Shown in pieces: positions 36,761 to 47,271 of a stretch of DNA of 64,000 nucleotides. The notes beneath the pieces were generated by a model, which was not told the origin of the DNA, did no database searches, and saw only the letters and a list, made by a program, of their open reading frames with translations. The stretch comes from an uncultured Ruminococcus sp. (GTDB lineage Bacteria > Bacillota > Clostridia > Oscillospirales > Acutalibacteraceae). The DNA is taken from positions 1 through 64,000 of the forward strand of contig CACZZB010000007.1 in NCBI GenBank assembly GCA_902785555.1, read 5' to 3'. The first letter of the stretch is position 1; the number at the start of each line of letters is the position of its first letter. Both the position numbers and the translations under genes were made by a program.

Positions 36761-37285
36761 TTATTCTGCAACACTTTCTTCAGAACTCTCAGCGTCTGAA
36801 GCTTCTTCCGAACTTTCGGTATTTGAAGCCTCTGCCGAACTCTCGGCATTGGATTCTGCTGCCGAAACTTCTTCCGAACTCTCAGCCTCTGAAACTTCTG
36901 CTGAACTTTCAGTGCTTGATTCTGCTGCCACACTTTCGGTATCTGAAACTTCTACCGAACTTTCATCATTGCCGTTTGCTGATACTTCGGAAACAACTGA
37001 TGTTTCGGGAGTTTTAGTATCTTCTTTCTGTTTGCCTGTAAGTCCGAAATATGAAAGTGCGTTCAAAAGCACAACCAACATAAAAAATGCTATTGCACAA
37101 TATTTTGTTACTTTTGCAAACAGTGCATCTGCCGTCTTTGCCTTGCCTCTTTGAAGAAATGAATCTGCTCCGCCTGTTATTGTACCAAGTCCCGAATCAT
37201 GTCCCTCTTGAAGAATGATAACTATTATCATTATTACCGAAAAGATAAGTACAAATGCTCCGACTAATATTTCCCAAATTCCCAT
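36761..37285 (-). CDS. secG: SecG translocase subunit with acidic repeat tail
   Basis: About 174 residues from the ATG at 37285 (GGGAGG upstream). Residues 1-70 are a normal SecG with two helices and GTITGGADSFLQRGKAKT between them. SecG is usually 70-80 residues; here a low-complexity tail of about 100 residues rich in Ser, Glu, Ala and Val (ESSAEVSEAESSEEVSAAES) follows, built from repeats of about 8 to 10 residues. With two helices, the tail would lie on the outer face. Part of the SecYEG channel; the tail's role is unknown. Confidence 0.88.
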   Translation of the reverse strand: MGIWEILVGAFVLIFSVIMIIVIILQEGHDSGLGTITGGADSFLQRGKAKTADALFAKVTKYCAIAFFMLVVLLNALSYFGLTGKQKEDTKTPETSVVSEVSANGNDESSVEVSDTESVAAESSTESSAEVSEAESSEEVSAAESNAESSAEASNTESSEEASDAESSEESVAE

Positions 37286-37419
37286 ATTTAAAAATCCTCC
37301 CATTACTTTAACAATGCCTATCTATAATAACATATTTATTTATCAAAATCAAGTATCTATCAGAAATTTTGAACAATTTTAATATATAAAATTTTCTTTT
37401 TACAATTTATAACAATTTA

Positions 37420-39657
37420 TCAGTTGAATTTCATCTGTTCACCGTCCTCGTCACCTCTCGGAAACTGTCCTGCCGACGGTACAGACTTTGCCCTGTATCT
37501 GTCAGGATTTCTCAACATTCCTTCTTTATATACATCAGCTGTCATTATCCTATGACCTTTCGACAACTTGAATAATGCAACGCCTTGTGTATTTCTCGAT
37601 GTCTTGGCAAGCAAATCTGATGACTTAAATATCATTATCCTTCCCGCTGATGATTTTACCATTATCTCACTCTCGTCATCTTCAACATACAATATTGCCG
37701 CAAGTTTATCCTTATCCGAATATGCCCCGGTCAATTTCTTTCTGTTAGTCTTGGTCGCATAGGATTCCAACGGTACTTTTGCAGCTTTGCCGTTCTCGAA
37801 AAAGAAAAATACATAACCCTTATATTCCTTTGTCGGTATCATGTATATCGCATTCTCTCCCTCGTCAAATTCAAGTTTTGACGGAATATATTCTCCCAAT
37901 ACGCTCGCCTTTGTATCACCGAACATAGGTGCTTTGGCTTTATATGCCTGACACTTATCCGAAAAGAATATAATATCCGTATTATTCGTTGTTTCAAAGT
38001 GCTGTAACATCTCGTCACCCTCTTTGAATTTCTGTTCTCCTCCCATTCTCAGGGACAAGGGTGTTATCTTCTTGAAATAACCCTCTCTTGTGAAGAACAG
38101 ATTTACGGCATAATCCGGAATTTCCTCCTCTATTTCTTCCTCTATCTCGTCAGCGTATATTATCATACTTTTTCTCGGCTGAGCGTATTTTTTGATAATA
38201 TTCTCAAGCTCTTTTATGATAATTTTCTTTATCTTTGAGTCACTTCCGACTATTTCCTCCAACTCTGAGATATCTTTTTCAAGCTGTGAAATATCCTCAG
38301 TCCTCTTTAAGATATATTCCCTGTTCAAATTCCTTAATTTTATTTCCGCTACATACTCCGCCTGTATATCATCTATCCCAAATCCTGCCATAAGATTCGG
38401 TACGACCTGTGTTTCTTCCTCGGTATTCCTTATAATCGAAACTGCTTTGTCTAAATCAAGAAGGATTTTTTCCAATCCCCTCAGCAAATGCAGTTTGTCA
38501 CGCTTTTTATTCAAGTCGAAATATGTTCTTCTCTTGACACACTCTATACGAAACGCCGACCACTCATTCAATATCTCTCTTACTCCCATTACTTTCGGTG
38601 TTCCGGCTATCAGAATATTGAAATTACATGAAAAACTATCTTCCAAAGGTGTCATTTTATACAGCTTCTGCATCAGTTTATCAGGATTTATACCCCTCTT
38701 TAAGTCGATAGTTATTTTAAGTCCGTCTATACCTGTTTCATCTCGTATATCTGCAATTTCTTTGATTTTTCCCTGCTTTACCAAGTCTATTATCTTTTCT
38801 ATAATTGCTTCTGATGTAGTTGTCTGAGGAATACTTGATATATCTATACAATTTGCAAACTTATCATAGCTGTATCTGCCACGAAGCCTGACACTTCCAC
38901 GACCTGTCTTATAGATATTCTCAATTATCTTCCTGTCATAAATTATCTGTGCACCGCCTGTGAAATCAGGTGCCAACAACGTTGTCATTATATCAAATTT
39001 CGGGTCTTTCAGCAATCCTATCGTTGTACGGCATACTTCTTCCAAGTTAAAAGAACATATTGAACTTGCCATTCCGACCGCTATACCTGTATTTGCATTG
39101 ACAAGCACTGACGGAAATGCCGCAGGCAAAAGTGTCGGCTCTTTCAGTGTATTATCATAGTTATCAACGAAATCAACTGTATCTTTATCAATGTCATTAA
39201 AAAGCTCATTACATATACTGTCCAATTTAGCTTCCGTATATCTTGATGCCGCCCATGCCATGTCACGGCTGTAAAACTTTCCGAAATTACCCTTTGAATC
39301 TACAAACGGGTGCAGCAGTGCCTCATATCCCCTACTCAATCTCACCATTGTATCATATATCGCACTGTCACCGTGAGGATTCAATTTCATGGTCTGTCCG
39401 ACTATATTCGCTGATTTTGTCCTTGTCGTGCCAAGCAAGCCCATTTTATACATTGTATAAAGAAGTTTCCTGTGTGACGGTTTGAAACCGTCTATTTCGG
39501 GTATCGCTCTCGACAAAATAACACTCATTGCATACGGCATATAATTTTCTTCTATCGTATTGGCTATTTTCTGCTCGACAATCTCGCCTGCCCCTGCAAT
39601 ATATCCCTGCATTTTAGGCATTTGTCCACTTAATGATGTTTTCTTTTTTCTCGCCAT
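37420..39657 (-). CDS. parC: DNA topoisomerase IV subunit A-like (ParC/GyrA family)
   Basis: 745 residues. AIPEIDGFKPSHRKLLYTMY, KLNPHGDSAIYDTMV and the catalytic Tyr in AASRYTEAKL define a type IIA A subunit. The C-terminal beta-pinwheel is shortened and the gyrase GyrA box is not seen, so the ParC role is preferred. The B subunit is at 41008, with three small genes between them in one operon. Confidence 0.85.
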   Translation of the reverse strand: MARKKKTSLSGQMPKMQGYIAGAGEIVEQKIANTIEENYMPYAMSVILSRAIPEIDGFKPSHRKLLYTMYKMGLLGTTRTKSANIVGQTMKLNPHGDSAIYDTMVRLSRGYEALLHPFVDSKGNFGKFYSRDMAWAASRYTEAKLDSICNELFNDIDKDTVDFVDNYDNTLKEPTLLPAAFPSVLVNANTGIAVGMASSICSFNLEEVCRTTIGLLKDPKFDIMTTLLAPDFTGGAQIIYDRKIIENIYKTGRGSVRLRGRYSYDKFANCIDISSIPQTTTSEAIIEKIIDLVKQGKIKEIADIRDETGIDGLKITIDLKRGINPDKLMQKLYKMTPLEDSFSCNFNILIAGTPKVMGVREILNEWSAFRIECVKRRTYFDLNKKRDKLHLLRGLEKILLDLDKAVSIIRNTEEETQVVPNLMAGFGIDDIQAEYVAEIKLRNLNREYILKRTEDISQLEKDISELEEIVGSDSKIKKIIIKELENIIKKYAQPRKSMIIYADEIEEEIEEEIPDYAVNLFFTREGYFKKITPLSLRMGGEQKFKEGDEMLQHFETTNNTDIIFFSDKCQAYKAKAPMFGDTKASVLGEYIPSKLEFDEGENAIYMIPTKEYKGYVFFFFENGKAAKVPLESYATKTNRKKLTGAYSDKDKLAAILYVEDDESEIMVKSSAGRIMIFKSSDLLAKTSRNTQGVALFKLSKGHRIMTADVYKEGMLRNPDRYRAKSVPSAGQFPRGDEDGEQMKFN

Positions 39658-39666
39658 AAATTTCCT

Positions 39667-40179
39667 TTACTCCTCGTCATCAAAAATACTCTCATATTCT
39701 TCATCATCTGCCCAAGCTCCTAACCCTTCGGCTTGTCCTACATATAGTGTTTTATCACCTCTGATAATCCAATCCAGACCATGTTCAGGCTCCCATACAC
39801 AATTACACTCTATATTATAACCTGCCACATCTTTTTCGGGAGTGAAAATAAACATATTCGGTGATGATATGTATTTTAAAATATCTCTGCCGACAATTTT
39901 TTCGGGCATTGTCTGTTCCATTTCATCAACAATATCATCAAAAATGCCGTATTCTTCCCATTCTTCACGCATAAATTCATAGTATTTTATTGCTCTTTCG
40001 CAAAAATCATCTACAAAACTATCCGAAAGATTTGTAAAATGTTCTGCACATTTTTCGGCATACTCCAACGGCACACTTTTTTCTATCCATACTTCTATAC
40101 TCGTTCCAAATAGTTGTGAAAACAGCTTCCCACGTAAAAAACAACTATCTTTATCCGATATATTTTTGATAAGACTCAT
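39667..40179 (-). CDS. Hypothetical protein, DUF6985-like
   Basis: About 170 residues, acidic, ending in a DDEEYESIFDDEE tail. The C-terminal half (NCVWEPEHGLDWIIRGDKTL) resembles the DUF6985 type found near DUF2262 genes. The ATG at 40179 follows GGAGG. It is 9 nt upstream of parC and 21 nt after the DUF2262 gene. Confidence 0.6.
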   Translation of the reverse strand: MSLIKNISDKDSCFLRGKLFSQLFGTSIEVWIEKSVPLEYAEKCAEHFTNLSDSFVDDFCERAIKYYEFMREEWEEYGIFDDIVDEMEQTMPEKIVGRDILKYISSPNMFIFTPEKDVAGYNIECNCVWEPEHGLDWIIRGDKTLYVGQAEGLGAWADDEEYESIFDDEE

Positions 40180-40200
40180 TATATTTTCCTCCATCAAAAA

Positions 40201-40650
40201 TTATCCTGCTATATATGCCTGTTCTATTCCGTTTTCCGGTGTTCCGTCAACCAATATGGAATGTCCCCAAAACATATCGTCATCATCATAGAAAACTTCA
40301 AATCCGTTTTCATCAAAGCCTATCGAATTAAGTACCATTCTTTCGGCAAATTTTTCTTCGGTTATCTCGACAAACTCTTCTCCGTCCTCAAGGCTGTCCT
40401 GTAACCAATCGTTTGCATCGTCCGTTAGTGCCTCTGCCGCAAATGCCCTCATTTCTTTATCCCATTTATCAAACTCCGATACAAACTTTTTAAACTCACT
40501 TATCAGTTTTTCAACGGTTTCTTTGTCATTTATATCATCAACCGAGATTCCAAAATCAACATTTTCACCGTTTATCTGAATTTCTCCCTCAATGCTTCCA
40601 AGACTTTCATCAAATGATATTTCGCCTAAAATTTCATCTGTTATTTTCAT
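40201..40650 (-). CDS. DUF2262 protein
   Basis: 149 residues. AAEALTDDANDWLQDSLEDG and the C-terminal FYDDDDMFWGHSILVDG match DUF2262. The start overlaps the preceding gene's stop by 4 nt. Function unknown; it is in the topoisomerase IV operon. Confidence 0.75.
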   Translation of the reverse strand: MKITDEILGEISFDESLGSIEGEIQINGENVDFGISVDDINDKETVEKLISEFKKFVSEFDKWDKEMRAFAAEALTDDANDWLQDSLEDGEEFVEITEEKFAERMVLNSIGFDENGFEVFYDDDDMFWGHSILVDGTPENGIEQAYIAG

Positions 40651-40994
40651 ACAAAATTCCCCATTTCAATCTTTCTTAAATCATCAGCATAATATCGTGT
40701 TTTCTTTTTTCTGCCATTCACTGATATATAATAACTGCAAGTTTCTTTTTTAAAATGCCAAATGATTTTATCTATTTTTCCCACTAATTCAGGATGAACA
40801 ACAGGTACTGCCAAATCCCCGTAAACAAATTCAGGCGGTTTACTTAACACTCGAATTTTTTCAACAGGTATTTCTATGTCCCTGACCGGATTGATTAGCA
40901 ATGCTGTACCACCATCATTTATTATTTCATATTCAACTACATTTTGACATAATGTACCGCCCAATACAGATATATCAAAACATATTCCCCACAT
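40647..40994 (-). CDS. Hypothetical small protein in the topoisomerase IV operon
   Basis: 115 residues from an ATG at 40994 with AGGTGAT upstream; an ORF start farther upstream would overlap parE. It has a conserved-looking centre (VPVVHPELVGKIDKIIWHFK) and GRKKKTRYYADDL end, possibly a small barrel. Not identified. Confidence 0.6.
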   Translation of the reverse strand: MWGICFDISVLGGTLCQNVVEYEIINDGGTALLINPVRDIEIPVEKIRVLSKPPEFVYGDLAVPVVHPELVGKIDKIIWHFKKETCSYYISVNGRKKKTRYYADDLRKIEMGNFV

Positions 40995-41007
40995 TGGTAT
41001 CACCTGC

Positions 41008-42996
41008 TTATGAAACATCAAGGTCATCTATATATTTATAGCCGTTCTCGACAATATAATCTTTTCTTCCGCTTAAATTATCACCAAGCAATATATCAAA
41101 CATTTCTGATGTTTTCTTTGCATCATCAGGCATGATTTTTATTAATCGCCTTGTTGACGGGTTCATTGTCGTCAAACTCATCATGTCAGGCTCATTTTCA
41201 CCAAGTCCTTTTGAACGCTGTACCGTGAATTTATTTTTGCCTATCTGCTTGATAAACTGCTCTTTCTCTGCCTCTGTATACGCAAAGTACACTTTATCCT
41301 TTGAGCTTATCTCATACAGCGGTGATTCCGCTATGAATACCTTGCCTTCTTCGATAAGTGTCGGTGTAAGCCTATATATCATTGTCAGCAAAAGTGTCCT
41401 TATCTGAAAACCGTCTACGTCTGCATCTGTACAGAATATAATTTTATTCCATCTCAGCAAATTCAAATCAAATGACGCCAAATCTTTATTCGCCTTTGAT
41501 TTCACTTCAACCCCACAACCAAGCACTTTCAGCAAGTCTGTTATTATCTCACTCTTGAATATCTTATCATAGTCGGCTTTAAGGCAATTCAGTATCTTAC
41601 CCTTGATTGGTATTATCGCCTGAAAATCGGGATTTCTTGCCTGCTTACACGCTCCCAATGCAGAGTCACCTTCCACTATGAAAAGTTCCCTTTCATCTTT
41701 ATTCTTACTACGGCAGTCAACAAATTTCGCTACTCGTCCTGTCATATCCATATTACCCGACAGTGTACGCTGAATATTCAGACGGGTTTTCTCAGCACTC
41801 TCTCGGCTTCGTTTATTTATAAGAACCTGTGTGGAAATTTTATCCGCATCAAGTTTATTCTCTATAAAATAGACTTCAAGCTGATGGCGAAGATATTCCG
41901 TCATAGCTTCCTGTATGCCTTTATTCGTGATAGCTTTTTTGGTTTGGTTCTCATAAGATGTCACACTTGAAAATGATGATATCACTATCACAAGGCAATC
42001 CCTTACATCTTCAAAATTTATTTTACTCTCATTTTTATTATACTTTCCGTTCTGTTTCAGATAGCTGTCTATCGAATATACAAAGGCATTTTTGACAGCC
42101 TTTTCGGGTGCACCGCCATATTCAAGCCAACTTGAATTATGGTAATATTCCGATATACTTACTTTATTGGAAAATGCAAGTGCTATATTTATCTTTGTCT
42201 TATAATCAGGTTTATCGTCACGGTCACTTACCATTCTTTCAGTTTGCCATGACTGTATCTGCGAAATGGCATTATCTCCGACAAGCTCTTTTACATGGTC
42301 AACGATACCATTCTCATATTTGAATTCCTGTACGTCAAATTTGCCGTCCTTCTCAGTCCTGAATATGAAATTTATCCCTGCATTGACTACTGCCTGTCTT
42401 TTTATTATATCTATATAGTATTCATCAGATATATTTATATCCGTGAATACCTCCAAGTCAGGCTTCCAATGTATTTTTGTACCTGTTTTTTTACCCGTAT
42501 ACTGCTCACGATGAAGTCCGCCTATATTTTCGCCTTTCTCGAAATGCAGAGTAAATCTCGTCCCGTCACGCTTTATTTCAACGTCCATATATTCAGATGA
42601 ATATTGCGTTGAACAAAGTCCCAGACCGTTCAGTCCAAGCGAAAATTCATAGCTCTCTGCCTGTGCATTGTTATATTTACCGCCTGCATACAGTTCACAG
42701 AATACCAGTTCCCAGTTATATCTTTCTTCATTCTTGTTGTAGTCAACCGGTATTCCTCGTCCGAAATCCTCTATTTCAACCGAGTTATCGGCATATTTCG
42801 TTATAATTATCTCCTTACCGTAACCCTCTCTTGCCTCGTCTATTGAATTTGAAAGTATCTCAAATACAGAGTGCTGACAGCCCTCTATACCGTCCGAGCC
42901 GAATATTACGGCAGGTCTTTTTCTTACCCTGTCTGCTCCTTTCAAAGATGTAATACTTTCATTTCCGTAAGTCTGCTGTACTGTTTTCTTCGCCAA
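41008..42996 (-). CDS. parE: DNA topoisomerase IV subunit B-like (ParE/GyrB family), divergent
   Basis: About 662 residues from a TTG at 42996, placed by AGAGGA upstream. ATPase part with SIDEAREGYG and EDFGRGIPV; the usual G-L-H-G-V-G loop is replaced by LGLNGLGLCS. The TOPRIM domain has FIVEGDSALGACKQA and CTDADVDGFQI. The C-terminal part has RSKGLGENEPD. With the ParC-like protein at 37420 it would make a divergent topoisomerase IV. Confidence 0.85.
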   Translation of the reverse strand: MAKKTVQQTYGNESITSLKGADRVRKRPAVIFGSDGIEGCQHSVFEILSNSIDEAREGYGKEIIITKYADNSVEIEDFGRGIPVDYNKNEERYNWELVFCELYAGGKYNNAQAESYEFSLGLNGLGLCSTQYSSEYMDVEIKRDGTRFTLHFEKGENIGGLHREQYTGKKTGTKIHWKPDLEVFTDINISDEYYIDIIKRQAVVNAGINFIFRTEKDGKFDVQEFKYENGIVDHVKELVGDNAISQIQSWQTERMVSDRDDKPDYKTKINIALAFSNKVSISEYYHNSSWLEYGGAPEKAVKNAFVYSIDSYLKQNGKYNKNESKINFEDVRDCLVIVISSFSSVTSYENQTKKAITNKGIQEAMTEYLRHQLEVYFIENKLDADKISTQVLINKRSRESAEKTRLNIQRTLSGNMDMTGRVAKFVDCRSKNKDERELFIVEGDSALGACKQARNPDFQAIIPIKGKILNCLKADYDKIFKSEIITDLLKVLGCGVEVKSKANKDLASFDLNLLRWNKIIFCTDADVDGFQIRTLLLTMIYRLTPTLIEEGKVFIAESPLYEISSKDKVYFAYTEAEKEQFIKQIGKNKFTVQRSKGLGENEPDMMSLTTMNPSTRRLIKIMPDDAKKTSEMFDILLGDNLSGRKDYIVENGYKYIDDLDVS

Positions 42997-43020
42997 AATT
43001 CTTCCTCTTTTCAAATTTAA

Positions 43021-43563
43021 TCAATTTTCATACTTTCTGATAGTATCTTTTACCCATTTCAATGCAAATTCTTCAAATGTCATTTCATCTGATAAAGATT
43101 CATCTTTGTCCTCTATATCAATATAACCGACAGTGCCATTATCCTTTAATGTTCCGAATCTTCCACAGCCATAGTCCAATATTATCAGCATATTTGTCCT
43201 TTTATGTTTATTTTCAAGTTCCTCTATCGAATAAAATCCATAAGCCGGACCTGCACCGCCGTTGCCTACCTGTGTAAGAAATTCAACATATCCTTTAGGT
43301 AATTTCACATCACAGCGTTCTTCAAACGCCCTTACCTTAGAAAGCGGTATCACGGGATTATACTCATATTGATGTTCATCTGCACCGAATTCCTCAAATT
43401 CTCTGTCAAGTTCTTTCAGTCTGCCGACAAGTCTTGTAAATTCAAGTGCAAAAGGCGACATTCTCGGCAAATCATTATGAAATACTTGTCTGATTTTATC
43501 AAGTCCTGTTATATTCACCGTGTCAGACTCTTTCTTTATCATATCAAGTCCCAATATTTCCAT
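43021..43563 (-). CDS. SMI1/KNR4 (SUKH) family protein
   Basis: 180 residues. VIPLSKVRAFEERCDVKLPK, YVEFLTQVGNGGAGPAYGFY and the later NGTVGYIDIEDK are SUKH features. SUKH proteins are often toxin immunity proteins, but this one is abutted to uvrB with 0 nt spacing and has no toxin neighbour, so a housekeeping role is equally likely. Confidence 0.8.
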   Translation of the reverse strand: MEILGLDMIKKESDTVNITGLDKIRQVFHNDLPRMSPFALEFTRLVGRLKELDREFEEFGADEHQYEYNPVIPLSKVRAFEERCDVKLPKGYVEFLTQVGNGGAGPAYGFYSIEELENKHKRTNMLIILDYGCGRFGTLKDNGTVGYIDIEDKDESLSDEMTFEEFALKWVKDTIRKYEN

Positions 43564-45519
43564 TTATCCCCTCAGCTCCTTGATTTTATCCCTCAAATAT
43601 GCTGCGTGTTCAAATTCCAACAGCTTGACTGCCGCTTTCATTTCTTTTGTCAGCTGCTCTATCAGCTTTTCACGCTCTGTTTTTGTCAATTTCTGTTTCG
43701 GCTTTTTGCCGTCATCACTGTGCGTCGATATTTCAAGTATATCATTCACTTTTTTCTCTATGGTTTTGGGAATAATGCCGTGTTCTTCATTGTATTTCTG
43801 CTGAATACTGCGACGACGTTCCGTTTCTTCGATTGCCTTTTCCATCGAATCCGTAACAACGTCTGCATACATTATAACTTTTCCATCTGAATTTCGTGCC
43901 GCTCTGCCTATGGTCTGTATCAGTGAACGTTCACTTCTCAAAAAGCCTTCTTTATCTGCATCAAGTATCACTACAAGTGACACTTCCGGTATGTCAAGAC
44001 CTTCTCGCAAAAGATTTATACCTACCAATACATCAAATTCACCCAATCGCAAATCCCTGATAATTTCCATTCTCTCAACGGTATCTATATCATGGTGCAT
44101 ATATCTGACCTTTATTCCTGCCGTTGTCAGATACTCCGTTAAGTCCTCTGCCATTTTCTTTGTCAAAGTTGTTACAAGCACTCTTTGTTTTTTCACTGAA
44201 CGGATATTTATTTCCGATATCAGGTCATCTATCTGTCCGTCTATCGGTCGGACACTTATTTCGGGGTCTAAAAGACCTGTCGGTCTGATGACCTGTTCCG
44301 CTATGACTTTGCTTTTTTCTTTTTCCAAATCTCCGGGAGTTGCACTAACAAACACCGCCTGATTTATTCTGTCATAAAATTCGTCAAAATTCAGCGGTCT
44401 GTTATCATACGCCGACGGCAAACGAAATCCGAAATTTACAAGATTATCTTTTCTGCCCCTGTCACCTCCGTACATTCCCTTTACCTGAGGAAGTGTAACG
44501 TGTGATTCATCTACAAAAAGAAGATAATCTTCCGGAAAGTAATCCAACAAAGTATACGGTGCCGAACCTGCCGGTCTGTTCAGCAGTACTCTTGAATAGT
44601 TCTCTATTCCACGGCAAAAGCCTATCTCTTTCAGCATTTCTATATCATAATTTACTCTCTGCTGTATCCTTTCGGCTTCAAGAAGTTTACCCCTGTCCTC
44701 GAAATATTTTACTCTTTCGGCAAGTTCCTTTTCGACATTCTCTATCGCTATATCCAATTTGTCACGGGGGATTATATAATGTGATGCGGGATATATCGCT
44801 GTATGCTTCAATATACCTTTTATCTCGCCTGTAACGGGATTGACTTCCGATATCCTGTCTATCTCATCACCGAAAAATTCCACCCTTATCACTTTATCGC
44901 TTGACGACACGGGAAATATCTCGACTACATCTCCACGTACCCTGAATGTATTCCTCTTGAAGTCAATGTCATTCCTTTCATACTGCAATTCTACAAGCTT
45001 TTCAAGAAGTTCATCCCTTGATTTCTCCATACCCGGTCTTAATGATATTACCATTGTACGATAATCAATAGGATTTCCCAATGAATATATACATGATACA
45101 CTTGATACTATTATAACATCCCGTCTTTCGGACAATGCAGATGTTGCCGAATGTCTTAACTTGTCTATCTCGTCATTGATGGAACTGTCTTTTTCAATAT
45201 AAGTGTCAGTCGTGGGAATATACGCTTCCGGCTGATAATAGTCATAGTATGAAACAAAATATTCGACTGCATTTTCGGGGAAAAATTCCTTGAACTCCGC
45301 ACAAAGCTGTGCCGCTAATGTCTTGTTATGTGCCAATACAAGTGTAGGTCTGTTCAGTTCCGCAATAATATTTGCCATTGTAAAAGTTTTTCCCGAACCC
45401 GTAACACCCAAAAGCGTTTGTTCTTTATTCCCTGCATTGATACTGTTTATAAGCGTCCTTATCGCTTGCGGTTGGTCGCCTGTGGGTTTGTAATTCGATA
45501 CAAGTTTGAATTTATCCAT
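43564..45519 (-). CDS. uvrB: Excinuclease ABC subunit B
   Basis: 651 residues. Walker [11 protein letters not shown], the beta-hairpin [29 protein letters not shown], and the C-terminal UVR motif ([17 protein letters not shown]). It is the damage-verifying subunit of UvrABC nucleotide excision repair. It ends 1 nt before the SUKH gene. Confidence 0.98.
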   Translation of the reverse strand: MDKFKLVSNYKPTGDQPQAIRTLINSINAGNKEQTLLGVTGSGKTFTMANIIAELNRPTLVLAHNKTLAAQLCAEFKEFFPENAVEYFVSYYDYYQPEAYIPTTDTYIEKDSSINDEIDKLRHSATSALSERRDVIIVSSVSCIYSLGNPIDYRTMVISLRPGMEKSRDELLEKLVELQYERNDIDFKRNTFRVRGDVVEIFPVSSSDKVIRVEFFGDEIDRISEVNPVTGEIKGILKHTAIYPASHYIIPRDKLDIAIENVEKELAERVKYFEDRGKLLEAERIQQRVNYDIEMLKEIGFCRGIENYSRVLLNRPAGSAPYTLLDYFPEDYLLFVDESHVTLPQVKGMYGGDRGRKDNLVNFGFRLPSAYDNRPLNFDEFYDRINQAVFVSATPGDLEKEKSKVIAEQVIRPTGLLDPEISVRPIDGQIDDLISEINIRSVKKQRVLVTTLTKKMAEDLTEYLTTAGIKVRYMHHDIDTVERMEIIRDLRLGEFDVLVGINLLREGLDIPEVSLVVILDADKEGFLRSERSLIQTIGRAARNSDGKVIMYADVVTDSMEKAIEETERRRSIQQKYNEEHGIIPKTIEKKVNDILEISTHSDDGKKPKQKLTKTEREKLIEQLTKEMKAAVKLLEFEHAAYLRDKIKELRG

Positions 45520-45978
45520 TTATATATCACACCTTACTGCATATTTATCAAACAAATAATTATATTCATCTCTTGAATCTTCACATATTTCTTTTAAATC
45601 ATTTTCAGACAAAACCGTAATACTTCCGTTTTTCTCCCATAGCTCAAAAACGGCTTTTTCTACATCAATCAATTTTACTTTTGAACAAATATTATTAAAA
45701 ATAAAATGCACAATATCTCCGTTGTGAAAATCCATACAGTTTATTATCCATTGACATATATCCTTTTTATCAGACTTGCAATTTATTTTACTTTCGGGAA
45801 TTTTATCACATGAAAAATATTCTGTATTTTTCAATCTTTCAATGATATTTACTTCATAAATTTCCAATATCACAATACCGTTTATATTTTTCAGCATTTC
45901 GGTAATTTCCTGTAAATATCGCCTTTTCTCCATATCACGCTTTAATTTCTCTTTTCTTTTTAAAAGCTCTCTGTCCAT
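45520..45978 (-). CDS. Hypothetical protein
   Basis: About 152 residues (a GTG 9 nt earlier, at 45987, would give 155). Basic coiled N-terminus (ELLKRKEKLKRDMEKRRYLQ), then an unrecognised domain. It overlaps or abuts the U32 peptidase stop and ends exactly before uvrB. Not identified. Confidence 0.55.
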   Translation of the reverse strand: MDRELLKRKEKLKRDMEKRRYLQEITEMLKNINGIVILEIYEVNIIERLKNTEYFSCDKIPESKINCKSDKKDICQWIINCMDFHNGDIVHFIFNNICSKVKLIDVEKAVFELWEKNGSITVLSENDLKEICEDSRDEYNYLFDKYAVRCDI

Positions 45979-45979
45979 T

Positions 45980-47194
45980 TTACACACGCTTTTTTCTCAA
46001 AAGTGAGCCTTTCGGTATTTCAATTTCTGTCGGCATTGTCAATTTCTGCATAGCATGGGGAGCTACTTCTATTTCCTCGTTCTTATCATTGAACATCTTT
46101 TCAACTTTCACATTGAACGGCTCTCCGCTTGGTGGCAACACATCAAGTGTATCTCCGACAAAAAATCTGTTTCTCTGTGTCAGATATGCAACTCCGTCTT
46201 TATAGTCATCACATACTGCAACTACATCATAATGACGGATATATCCTCCATTTGAAGTCACCTGTCCCGGTTCTCCGCCATAGAAAAAACCTGTATTATA
46301 CTCTCTGTGACTTACTTTCTCCAATTCCTCTTTTATCCATTCAGCTAACTTCCAATTATCGCCCTGTGCATAATAATCATCAAGTGCATGACGATATGCG
46401 TTAGTAGTAACCGCTACATAATATGCAGACTTCGCTCTGCCCTCGATTTTAAGGCTCTTTGCACCTGCTTTCAGAACATCATCTATATGTTCTATCATGC
46501 ACAAATCCCTTGAATTATAAAGATAAGTGCCGTCATTTTCCTCCACTACGGGAAAATATTGTCCTTCTCTGTGCTCCTCATACAAGTGATACTTCCATCT
46601 GCAAGGCTGTGCACAATCTCCCCTGTTTGCATCTCTGCCCGTCATATAGCTCGATATCAAACATCTTCCCGAAAAAGATACACACATTGAGCCATGCACA
46701 AATACTTCCAATTCCAATTCGGGATTTGTCTTTGCCCTTATCCCTGCAATATCTTCCAATGTCAGCTCCCTTGCAAGCACAACTCGCTTTGCACCCATCT
46801 CATACAGCACTCTTGCCGTCTGATAATTGACTATTCCTGCTTGTGTGGAAACGTGTCTTTCAACTTTAGGTGCATATTTCTCCGCAAGTGACATCACACC
46901 CAAATCCGCTATTATAAACGCATCTACTCCGCAGTCCTGAGCCCGTTCGAGAAATTCAGGCAGTCTGTCTATTTCACCGTTTCTTGGAAGTGTATTGCAG
47001 GTCACATATACTTTTACATTCTTTTGATGTGCCTGTTCAACGGATTTTTTGAGCGTTTCCAAGTCAAAATTTGCCGAAGCTGTCCTCATGCCAAATTCTT
47101 TTCCGGCTAAATATACTGCATCCGCTCCGAATTTCAATGCACTGTCGAAACATTCCTTATCACCTGCCGGTGAAAGCAATTCTCCTCTTAACAT
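45980..47194 (-). CDS. U32 family peptidase-like tRNA hydroxylation protein
   Basis: About 404 residues from the ATG at 47194 (GGAGG upstream). Key motifs are ELLSPAGD, FGADAVYL, EVFVHGSMCVSFSGRCLIS and NRGDCAQPCRW with conserved Cys residues, plus KIEGRAKS. The family includes TrhP, which makes 5-hydroxyuridine at tRNA position 34 in B. subtilis-like bacteria, and RlhA. I favour the TrhP role; a trhP2 partner was not seen. Confidence 0.85.
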   Translation of the reverse strand: MLRGELLSPAGDKECFDSALKFGADAVYLAGKEFGMRTASANFDLETLKKSVEQAHQKNVKVYVTCNTLPRNGEIDRLPEFLERAQDCGVDAFIIADLGVMSLAEKYAPKVERHVSTQAGIVNYQTARVLYEMGAKRVVLARELTLEDIAGIRAKTNPELELEVFVHGSMCVSFSGRCLISSYMTGRDANRGDCAQPCRWKYHLYEEHREGQYFPVVEENDGTYLYNSRDLCMIEHIDDVLKAGAKSLKIEGRAKSAYYVAVTTNAYRHALDDYYAQGDNWKLAEWIKEELEKVSHREYNTGFFYGGEPGQVTSNGGYIRHYDVVAVCDDYKDGVAYLTQRNRFFVGDTLDVLPPSGEPFNVKVEKMFNDKNEEIEVAPHAMQKLTMPTEIEIPKGSLLRKKRV

Positions 47195-47271
47195 ATCCAA
47201 AATACCTCCGTTACTGCTTTTATTATACTGATTTTTTATTATATCACTGAAATTTTCAAATTGCAACCATA

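Noticed and set aside
43021-43563. Toxin immunity gene (SUKH)
   Set aside because: No toxin gene is nearby and the gene is tightly packed in a repair and topoisomerase operon.
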